From positions 1-8,670 of the forward strand of contig JAJFBJ010000125.1 in NCBI GenBank assembly GCA_020697375.1: a stretch of DNA of 8,670 nucleotides, read 5' to 3'. The DNA comes from Nitrospira sp. (GTDB taxonomy: Bacteria > Nitrospirota > Nitrospiria > Nitrospirales > Nitrospiraceae). Positions within the stretch are counted from its first letter, which is position 1; each line of letters starts with the position of its first letter. The notes under the pieces are model-generated. The model had not been told where the DNA came from and did not search any database. It saw only the letters and a program-made list of their open reading frames with translations. This document shows positions 1-5,394 of this stretch, in pieces. A program made the position numbers and the translations under genes.

Positions 1-458
1 AGCCCGTTCCCGACCGGGGCGAGATATGATGCGTTGGCACGTCCAAAATGACGGAGTTGATCGGATGAGCCGACTTTGGGTTGGTTCGAATGAAAGGCGA
101 ACTCCTTTGCATCTTGTCCCCCATGGACGAGGAGTTCTGTCCCCCATCTTGACTGGGCGGTTGCATCCTTTCTGATATAAGCGCCGGCCATGTTCAAATC
201 CAGCTCATTGACCCGGGGGGTAGTGCCCCGATTGCGAAACAGATGGTTCTGGGGAAAATTGAAGTCGAGTGAATACCCCAGATCCACGAATCCGCCATAA
301 TGCCAATCCGGCCATAGTGCCGAGGGTCCCTTGGACACCGTATCAGTGCGCTCTTGATCATGCGCGTCAGGGCCGGAGAGCTCAGCGACAGCCGGGGTTG
401 TGCTCATCCATGCCGCAATCATCACGACCCTCATGACCCACCGGCCGGTCGGTATCAT
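1..458 (-). CDS. Outer-membrane beta-barrel porin (BBP2/OmpL-like), 3' end outside window
   Basis: Open frame with no stop from position 458 to the left edge, giving 152 N-terminal residues of a longer protein. The start is ATG at 458, preceded by GAAGG about 9 nt upstream. An in-frame ATG at 434 would shorten the signal peptide and lacks as good a ribosome site. Residues 1-25 look like a signal peptide: R6 and R10, a hydrophobic core at about 11-18, and cleavage after TPAVA. From about residue 53 the chain shows alternating aromatic/polar strands (WHYGGFVDLGYSLDFNF, then NELDLNMAGAYI, WGTELLVHGG). It ends in a segment ending ASYLAPVGNG, typical of the early strands of putative beta-barrel porin-2 proteins, where a Y-x-AP-x-G-x-G element precedes the next strands. 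Expected role: outer-membrane channel; substrate unknown. Family placement is from motif memory, and the truncated C-terminus prevents a strand count. The upstream DUF1566 gene is co-directional, but the 243-nt gap argues for a separate promoter. Confidence 0.72.
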   Translation of the reverse strand, partial: MIPTGRWVMRVVMIAAWMSTTPAVAELSGPDAHDQERTDTVSKGPSALWPDWHYGGFVDLGYSLDFNFPQNHLFRNRGTTPRVNELDLNMAGAYIRKDATAQSRWGTELLVHGGQDAKEFAFHSNQPKVGSSDQLRHFGRANASYLAPVGNG

Positions 459-701
459 TCCCGGCAACCTTCATTCATATTCGCCTCTTTGCCAGCTCGT
501 CGCGCCGCCTTTGATTCGAGGTCTTTAAATTGCCTGATTGCCTCATGGAACACCCTCGAGTAGACAAATGTATCGAGTTCCATATCAGAACGGTGTTCAA
601 ACGACCAAGGAACTCGTACAGGCGATATAAAGAACGGAGCGAAAGGGTAAGGCGAGTATACGCGCTACGAGGTAAAATCGGATGGGCCAAGTTGAGGCTG
701 T
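459..701. other. Intergenic region with interleaved short inverted repeats
   Basis: These 243 nt lie between the DUF1566 stop and the porin start, both minus strand, so they would be porin leader and/or DUF1566 3' UTR. I find no convincing coding frame. Short complementary arms are present: GAACACC (548-554) with GGTGTTC (592-598), and CGAGTTCC (574-581) with GGAACTCG (609-616). The two pairs cross each other. GGAA plus CTCGA (547-550, 555-559) can alternatively pair with TCGAGTTCC (573-581) around a 13-nt loop. The arms are only 7-9 bp, so chance is possible. No stem followed by a U-run, and therefore no clear intrinsic terminator, was seen. Confidence 0.35.
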
Positions 702-1187
702 TTATTTTCCCGGCTCGCTCAACACACACCACATCCGGCGTGTGCCAGACTTTTGATCGGTCACCGGCTCGCCGCTGAAGAAGCTGACCTGCCAGGCCAC
801 GATGTCATCTTTGGGATCAGACGTGCTCGTCCAGAAGATTTCTGACTTGATATTCGAGAACGGATGGCCAGCAGGAAGGGCTGGATCACGCTGGGCCGGA
901 TCGATCAGGGTCTTGAGCTCGTCTACAGAAGGGCCGCGCCAACCTTTCCGGCCGCCGACTTCCTTGACTGCACAGCGTTCGTTGGAGCGACTCCATACGT
1001 CATGTTCCCGGTCCGGTTCCTGCTCCCAAATCAATCCCGTCTGATTATCTTTCACCGCGGCGCCGTCCATCACGAGAGCGAAGCGACCATCGTTCGGTGC
1101 GGCATGACTCGCATTGGAAAGGGGGAGCAGGACTAACGCCAAGCCCGAAAACGTCATCATCGCAAGCGGACGCACCGGCTTCTGCAT
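702..1187 (-). CDS. Exported Lcl_C/DUF1566 domain protein
   Basis: 161 residues. Start ATG at 1187 with AGAAGG centred about 10 nt upstream. Residues 1-29 form a signal peptide (positive N-terminus, hydrophobic core FSGLALVLLPL, cleavage near ASHA/AP), so the mature protein is periplasmic or surface-located. The rest matches the Lcl_C (DUF1566) pattern: VKDNQTGLIWE at about 45-55, C72, GGRKGWRGPSVDEL at about 78-91, LID near 94-96, HPFSN at about 108-112, FWTSTS at about 118-123, AWQVSFFSG at about 131-139 and WCV at about 153-155. These correspond to the family's conserved DN-TGL-W, GGR-GWR-P, EL-LID, F-yWtst and WCV elements. C72 and C154 could form a disulfide. The molecular function of this domain is not established; it occurs in secreted and lipoprotein-like proteins of many bacteria. 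At one domain it is near minimal length. It is divergent from the transporter gene at 1329 and followed by the porin at 458. Confidence 0.85.
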   Translation of the reverse strand: MQKPVRPLAMMTFSGLALVLLPLSNASHAAPNDGRFALVMDGAAVKDNQTGLIWEQEPDREHDVWSRSNERCAVKEVGGRKGWRGPSVDELKTLIDPAQRDPALPAGHPFSNIKSEIFWTSTSDPKDDIVAWQVSFFSGEPVTDQKSGTRRMWCVLSEPGK

Positions 1188-1219
1188 GTTGGTCTGCCTT
1201 CTTCCGGCTATGAAAGAAG

Positions 1220-1248
1220 AGTGTGACGAATGCGGCTTGTCTTTTCAA
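1220..1248 (-). promoter_or_regulatory. Possible sigma-70-like promoter for the DUF1566 gene
   Basis: On the minus strand TTGAAA (1248-1243) resembles a -35 box. It is followed, after a 17-nt spacer, by CACACT (1225-1220), a poor -10 match (3 of 6). The spacing and the position 33 nt above the start codon fit, but the -10 is weak, so this is tentative. Confidence 0.2.
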
Positions 1249-1277
1249 TGGTCAGTCAGGCATGCTCAGCGCGCTTT

Positions 1278-1291
1278 TGCCGGCCCCGGCA
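1278..1291. repeat. Small palindrome in the divergent promoter region
   Basis: TGCCGG and CCGGCA (6-bp arms, 2-nt centre CC) lie 38 nt before the transporter start at 1329, in the 141-nt region between divergent genes. The position would suit an operator, but G+C-rich palindromes of this size arise easily in GC-rich DNA. No partner copy was seen in the window. Confidence 0.2.
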
Positions 1292-1316
1292 TCGCACCTG
1301 TCTCTACCAAACCATG

Positions 1317-1323
1317 AAGGAGG
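1317..1323 (+). promoter_or_regulatory. Strong Shine-Dalgarno that fixes the transporter start
   Basis: AAGGAGG lies 5 nt before ATG 1329. This near-perfect anti-16S match decides the start. The longer frame from 1230 would place this site inside codons and add a cysteine/arginine-rich extension unlike the family. Confidence 0.85.
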
Positions 1324-1328
1324 CCCCC

Positions 1329-1928
1329 ATGACGGACGAGGAACGTCGGCGAAGGATTGATGTCCTCGCCATCGGATTGTTTGGGCTCGCTGTTGGAGCA
1401 TTGACTCTCGGCATCGCACAGGTCGGGGCGATCTCTGAATCGAATAAGGTGGGGACCTTGGTCATTGCGCTGATGTTCGGCGGCATCGTGCAAATATTAG
1501 CCGGGATCACAGACATCCGGTATCACGAACAACTCGGTGGCACTGCCCTCACCATGTATGGATTTTTCTGGACAACCGTTTGTATCGCGAAGCTTGTCAG
1601 TGAAAGCACGTCATTCCACCTCGATATGACGCTCTATGCTCCCATCAATTTCGTCTATGCGGCGTTTTCGGCCGTCATGATCTACCTCACGGCCTATCGC
1701 AATGTGACGCTCTGCATGCTGCACATTGTGATTACAGCGACCTTCTCCTCCACCGTCCTGGTGCAACTCAATCTGATCACTGAAACAGTGCCCGGCCTTT
1801 TCCACATGATTGTCGGCTTCATGGCCTTTTACCATGCCGTCGCCAGCCTCACGCAAGCTTTCACGGGGCGGCAGCTGGTCCCGCTCGGCCCTCCCCTTCT
1901 GCAACAGGATGTGAGCATGGCACGATAG
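1329..1928 (+). CDS. GPR1/FUN34/YaaH (SatP-like) acetate uptake transporter family protein, divergent
   Basis: 199 residues, close to the 188-residue E. coli SatP. Six hydrophobic segments at about 12-35, 43-60, 72-90, 104-122, 126-146 and 156-175 match the six-helix inner-membrane channel/transporter fold of this family, which moves acetate and sometimes succinate with protons. Shared elements: GGIVQILAG (51-59; GGIAQIFAG in SatP), GGTALTMYGFFW (70-81; TAFTSYGSFW in SatP) and a C-terminal GRQLVPLG (180-187; FGRTVLPIG in SatP). The N-terminal family signature NPAPLGL, expected just before helix 1, is replaced by DVLAIGL (11-17). In an alignment made from memory, the SatP constriction residue F17 becomes L20, while Y72 is kept as Y77. 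Substrate is therefore uncertain. It is the only complete plus-strand gene, divergent from the DUF1566 gene and convergent with the M50 gene (32-nt gap). Start chosen by the ribosome site at 1317-1323. Confidence 0.82.
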   Translation: MTDEERRRRIDVLAIGLFGLAVGALTLGIAQVGAISESNKVGTLVIALMFGGIVQILAGITDIRYHEQLGGTALTMYGFFWTTVCIAKLVSESTSFHLDMTLYAPINFVYAAFSAVMIYLTAYRNVTLCMLHIVITATFSSTVLVQLNLITETVPGLFHMIVGFMAFYHAVASLTQAFTGRQLVPLGPPLLQQDVSMAR

Positions 1929-1960
1929 GTCATGCCTAGCATCGCCGCTCTGGAACATGC

Positions 1961-2920
1961 CTAGTGGAATGAAAAGGGAATCGGCGCAAAGGTCAGCACG
2001 AACACAGCGAAGGCGATCCAGCCGACAAGAGTTCTTCCTCGTCCGAGAGGCGCCTGCGGATCAAGAACCGGTGGGTGGGCGAGGCCCCACACACCAGCCA
2101 TGAAGGCCCACACAAACCACCCGGGCCAACCAACGAATCCCAACATCAGCAGTAACGGAAGGACGGCAAAGGCCATCGTCCGCTGGCCCTCTCCCCATAG
2201 GGCATAGGCCACGTGGCCGCCGTCGAGCTGCCCGATCGGAATCAAATTCAACGAAGTCACAAAAAGACCGAACCAGGCTGCAAACGCGACCGGATGGAGG
2301 AGCACGTCGGCCTCGGGCGGCAATGGGCCGATGATCAGCCAGGCCATGAATTTCAACAACAGCGGTTCACCCAACTGCAGGCCAAAGGTCGCCGTTCGGT
2401 CGACGACGGTCGAGAGGAATAACCCGATGATGAGCGCGAGAACGGCCACGATAAACCCCGCCAGCGGACCGGCGACGCCGATATCGAAGAGCGCACGCCG
2501 TTTCAGGATCGGGCCTCGCATGCGAATAATCGCGCCGAACGTCCCGATGAAGTGAGGCGGTCCTGGTATGAAGAGTGGTAGCGAAGCCGGTACCCGATGG
2601 ATTTTCGACAAGATGAAGTGACCGAACTCGTGCGTCACGAGGATGAACAACAACGTTCCTGCGAATGGAATACCCTGCCAGAGCATCTCCGGATGTTCCC
2701 AGAGAAAGGCCAGCGGTCCGCGAATCGTGCCGCTGTAGGCTTGATAGGCGCCTGCCCAGAGCGTCGTGAAAACGGTCAACAGAAACAGGAGGAGCGGTAA
2801 CGTCCACCGGAAAAAGGGCGATTCCTCATCTGCGCCCAACATCTCGGATTCATGCTCGACAGGCTTTTGAGCGGCGTGCGCTGGCCCCGAAGTCTTCAGT
2901 TCTCCCAGTGGGTGATCCAT
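1961..2920 (-). CDS. Site-2 protease-like membrane zinc metalloprotease (peptidase M50)
   Basis: 319 residues, strongly hydrophobic after a polar cytoplasm-like N-terminus of about 35 residues. The zinc-binding HEFGH is at 97-101 inside a membrane segment. The second M50 motif, LNLIPIGQLDGGH, is at about 224-236, with D233 as the expected third metal ligand. GPLAGF at 151-156 matches the conserved GP-aG element between them. There are about 7-8 membrane segments, including about 39-58, 85-105, 147-170, 210-228, 248-275 and 297-315. No PDZ or CBS domain is present, so it belongs to the compact S2P group rather than RseP or SpoIVFB with CBS. Role by family: intramembrane cleavage of a membrane-anchored substrate such as an anti-sigma factor; the substrate is unknown. 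It starts 10 nt after the HTH-MBL gene stops, with GCGGGA just upstream of ATG 2920 as a modest ribosome site, so the two are probably cotranscribed and functionally linked. Confidence 0.88.
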   Translation of the reverse strand: MDHPLGELKTSGPAHAAQKPVEHESEMLGADEESPFFRWTLPLLLFLLTVFTTLWAGAYQAYSGTIRGPLAFLWEHPEMLWQGIPFAGTLLFILVTHEFGHFILSKIHRVPASLPLFIPGPPHFIGTFGAIIRMRGPILKRRALFDIGVAGPLAGFIVAVLALIIGLFLSTVVDRTATFGLQLGEPLLLKFMAWLIIGPLPPEADVLLHPVAFAAWFGLFVTSLNLIPIGQLDGGHVAYALWGEGQRTMAFAVLPLLLMLGFVGWPGWFVWAFMAGVWGLAHPPVLDPQAPLGRGRTLVGWIAFAVFVLTFAPIPFSFH

Positions 2921-2930
2921 AGGATCCCGC

Positions 2931-3776
2931 CTAACCTGTCATATAAAAAGGGTTATGATCCAGTTCTTCGCACACTGTCGTGCCAGGGCCATGTCCCGGC
3001 AACAGTAAATAGTCGGCGGGCAACGTCAATACGTGGCGGCGAACCGACTCCAGATGGGTCGCATACAGCCCAGGGGGATTGGAGCGGCCGATGGAACCGG
3101 CGAACAGGGTATCGCCCACGAACGCCACCGGGCCCCATGGCATCTCGAGGCGATAGCACACTCCGCCCGGCGTATGGCCAGGTGTGGTCAGGCACTTCAT
3201 CGTCAACCGTCCCACCTGAATGATCCGGCTGTCGTGCGGTATGGCACGCTGTTGTTCTGAAGGCTTCCAGTGAAGAAGCGTCACATCCTCTGGTCCGAGA
3301 TAAATGGGGACGGGCCAACGACTCACAATCTGTTGGATCCCTTCGGCATGATCCGCATGGCCGTGCGTGAGACAAATGCCTACTAAGCGCAGACGGCGGG
3401 CTTCCAGGATTTCCAGCATCATGTCGGCATTGTATGCCGTATCGACGAGCACCGCCTCGCCGGCATCATGCACGATATAGCCTTTCACTCCATAGCCGCT
3501 GATTTCGCCCAACACGGTTTCGATGCCGGGCATCAAAGGCAGTGTCTTTGGAATCCACTTTTCGAGAGCGATCTGTTCAAGCGCTGCGAGACGCAAACCG
3601 AGGGCGGTCGAAATGGCCCGAAGCTCAGCGCGATCGCGGGGTTGATCGCCTCGTTCGAGCGCCGTGATATCCGCTCCCGGCAAGCCGGTGAGACGCGCCA
3701 CATCCCCGACGGACAGCTTCATTCCCGTTCTAGCCTTTTTGATAATGTCACAGAGATCGTCTTCCAGCGGCATCAC
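2931..3776 (-). CDS. XRE-type HTH fused to glyoxalase-II-like metallo-beta-lactamase hydrolase
   Basis: 281 residues. Residues about 8-70 look like a lambda-repressor/XRE helix-turn-helix: KLSVGDVARLTGLPGADITALERGD, then RAELRAISTALGLRL. Residues about 85-268 are a metallo-beta-lactamase fold with all expected metal ligands of the glyoxalase II group: THGHADH (H138, H140, D142, H143), H201 in PGHTPGG, D222 in GDTLF and H262 in GHGP. The GDTLFAGSIGRS and LLPGHGP-TT segments are typical of small cytosolic thioester or persulfide hydrolases of this family (GloB/YcbL-like). No signal peptide, so the protein is cytosolic. The start is GTG 3776 or ATG 3773; GAGG lies 5 or 8 nt upstream. The arrangement suggests a DNA-binding regulator with an enzymatic or ligand-sensing domain, which is inference; the substrate is unknown. 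It is followed after 10 nt by the M50 protease. GAATT is repeated directly (GAATT-AACGA-GAATT) shortly above the start, a conceivable operator. Confidence 0.85.
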   Translation of the reverse strand: MMPLEDDLCDIIKKARTGMKLSVGDVARLTGLPGADITALERGDQPRDRAELRAISTALGLRLAALEQIALEKWIPKTLPLMPGIETVLGEISGYGVKGYIVHDAGEAVLVDTAYNADMMLEILEARRLRLVGICLTHGHADHAEGIQQIVSRWPVPIYLGPEDVTLLHWKPSEQQRAIPHDSRIIQVGRLTMKCLTTPGHTPGGVCYRLEMPWGPVAFVGDTLFAGSIGRSNPPGLYATHLESVRRHVLTLPADYLLLPGHGPGTTVCEELDHNPFYMTG

Positions 3777-3817
3777 ATACGCCTCAGTTATGAATTCTCG
3801 TTAATTCTGCCCTCAGG

Positions 3818-3929
3818 TGTAAGGGCTGATTGATCTCCTACTGCGCGCTTGGACGAGCACCGACTTTCTGAAAATACAATTGTTCCCGTGTGCGCGTTCA
3901 GCGAGCAAAGGAGATCAACAGCCCTTACA
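3818..3929. repeat. Long imperfect inverted repeat (MITE- or palindromic-element-like)
   Basis: Left arm 3818-3862 and right arm 3886-3929 are near reverse complements, with a 23-nt loop (3863-3885). The outer 21-22 nt are almost perfect: TGTAAGGGCTG then GATCTCCT on the left, matching AGGAGATC then CAGCCCTTACA on the right, with a single extra A in the left arm. Inner parts match with several mismatches: TGCGCGCT, GGACGAGCAC and CCG on the left against TGCTCGCT, GAACGCGCAC and ACGG read from the right. The element fills most of the 163-nt gap between the M16 operon stop and the HTH-MBL start. On the plus strand the right arm is followed by CCCATTTTTT, like an intrinsic terminator, but no plus-strand gene would use it. 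No clear target-site duplication was seen. Confidence 0.8.
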
Positions 3930-3939
3930 TCCCATTTTT

Positions 3940-5394
3940 TCACCCTTCGGGAGCCAACTTAATTTCTTTCACCTCGCCGAAACTGGACAGAAGCTTCGGC
4001 AATGTTTCGCCGGGGCCGACTGCCACAATCGTCAGGCGGTCGGGATGGAAGTGCCTTTTGGCCGCCGCAAGCACGTCTTCCCTGCTCAACGCCACCACTC
4101 GAGCGCGTAATTGCTGCAGGAAATCCTTGGGCAGACCGTCGTACTCCAATTCGACGAAGCGCCCGACGATGGCCGATGGGCTCGCGAACGAAAACACGAA
4201 TGAGTTGACGTAGGCCTCTTTTGCTTCCGCCAGTTCTTCATTGCTGACTAACTCCGTACGCATTCGTTCCATGTTGGCGACGAACCGGCTGATGACCTCC
4301 TGGGTGGACGGCAACTTGGTTTCGGCCCGCATCAGCCACACCCCTTGGTCATGCATGCCGACGTTCAACCGGCTGCCGACCGAATAGGCAAGGCCCCGTT
4401 TGGTGCGGACGTCGTTGAAGAGACGGCTACGAAACGAGCTGCCTCCGAGGATGTCGTTGGCAATGGCCAATGCCACATAATCTGGGTCGTGCTCTTTAAT
4501 GCTCAGATGGCCGATCCGCAGATGCGTCTGGGACGTCTCCTTGTTCACGAACCGGACGATCGAAGGCCCGGCGCTTTCCCGCGCGTCGGCGATGTTCAAA
4601 TCCGGCACATCTCCCTTCTTCCAGCCGCCGAAGGTCTCGCGTAGTAACGCGAGCATCTCCGCCTGCTGGAAATCGCCCGTCACGCCGAGAATGATGCCGT
4701 TCGGCTGAACCGTCCGTTGGTGGAACGCAATCAAATCATCGCGGGTAATCCGCTTGACCGTGTCGATCGTGCTTTCCCTGGCGCTGGGGTGGTCCGGTCC
4801 ATATAGTTGTTTGAGAAATTCTCGACCGACGATCGAACCGGGACTGTCCTGGCGACGGCGAATCCCCTCGATCATTTGCAGCTTGGCCAGTTCCACACGT
4901 CCCGCTTCGAACGCCGGCTGACGGAGCAGGCCGGCGAATATCCGGAGCCCGCGTCCCATGTCCTTTCGGAGGACGTCGAGTGAAGCCGAACCGGACTGTC
5001 GACTCATCGAGATCCCGATGTCGATGGCGTACTGTTCGAGTTCTTCGTCAATTTGCTCGGCCGTCAAGCCCCCGCCTCCTCCGCTTCGCATGACGGTTCC
5101 GGTTAAGGCCGCGAGTCCAATCTTGCCCTGCGGTTCAAGCCACCCACCGGTCCGCATCGTTGCCGTAATGTTCACGAGAGGTAATTCATGGTCTTCGAGC
5201 AAATACACCACCATACCGTTCTCAAGCACGACGCGCGCCGGCTCTGGCGGTGAGAATTCCACTGGTGTGAAATTCATTGTTCGTGGATCGAGCGCCACAT
5301 CTGCAGCAAAGGTCATCGACGTTGCAAACAACCCAATGACGAACACCGCTGCAAGCTTCGCCCCTGTTGTGAGAAGTGGGTATCTCGTCATCAT
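3940..5394 (-). CDS. Non-catalytic M16 (insulinase/pitrilysin-like) partner subunit, exported
   Basis: 484 residues. Start ATG 5394 overlaps the upstream stop as ATGA, with AGGGGG 5 nt before it. A longer frame reaching 5562 would add 56 Arg/His-rich residues that are the upstream gene read in another frame. Residues 1-30 are a signal peptide (hydrophobic AAVFVIGLFATSM, cleavage near TFA/AD). Two M16 modules follow (about 50-270 and about 275-475). At the position where active enzymes have HxxEH, the sequence reads GLAALTGT (93-100), so both histidines and the glutamate are missing and it cannot bind the M16 zinc in the usual way. The C-terminal module keeps SRLFNDVRTKRGLAYSV (about 323-339), whose R and Y complete the active site of the partner in heterodimeric M16 proteases. 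Inferred role: regulatory or substrate-binding half of a periplasmic protease with the gene at 5391-7004. Last gene of the operon; its stop at 3940 lies 10 nt from the long inverted repeat. Confidence 0.9.
   Translation of the reverse strand: MMTRYPLLTTGAKLAAVFVIGLFATSMTFAADVALDPRTMNFTPVEFSPPEPARVVLENGMVVYLLEDHELPLVNITATMRTGGWLEPQGKIGLAALTGTVMRSGGGGGLTAEQIDEELEQYAIDIGISMSRQSGSASLDVLRKDMGRGLRIFAGLLRQPAFEAGRVELAKLQMIEGIRRRQDSPGSIVGREFLKQLYGPDHPSARESTIDTVKRITRDDLIAFHQRTVQPNGIILGVTGDFQQAEMLALLRETFGGWKKGDVPDLNIADARESAGPSIVRFVNKETSQTHLRIGHLSIKEHDPDYVALAIANDILGGSSFRSRLFNDVRTKRGLAYSVGSRLNVGMHDQGVWLMRAETKLPSTQEVISRFVANMERMRTELVSNEELAEAKEAYVNSFVFSFASPSAIVGRFVELEYDGLPKDFLQQLRARVVALSREDVLAAAKRHFHPDRLTIVAVGPGETLPKLLSSFGEVKEIKLAPEG

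Noticed and set aside
475..732. Minus-strand 85-residue frame in the intergenic region
   Set aside because: Overlaps the DUF1566 end, has no ribosome site of note, and its composition looks random.
1230..1328. 33-residue N-terminal extension of the transporter
   Set aside because: A perfect ribosome site at 1317-1323 would lie inside it, and the extension has no family similarity.
1931..1964. CATGCCTAG repeated directly at 1931-1939 and 1956-1964
   Set aside because: A 9-nt repeat in two copies at the meeting point of convergent genes; one copy covers the M50 stop codon. Too little to support an attachment site or array.
2367..2807. Minus-strand 146-residue frame inside the M50 gene
   Set aside because: Out-of-frame shadow; the M50 frame carries HEFGH and LDGGH.
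3885..3937. Right arm plus TTTTTT as an intrinsic terminator on the plus strand
   Set aside because: No plus-strand gene leads into it; on the minus strand, the direction actually transcribed, no U-run follows the hairpin.
3880..4110. Plus-strand frame starting in the inverted repeat (76 residues, with an overlapping 107-residue frame)
   Set aside because: Reads through the repeat arm into antisense of the M16 gene. Such frames are commonly predicted where palindromic repeats lie, and nothing supports a protein.
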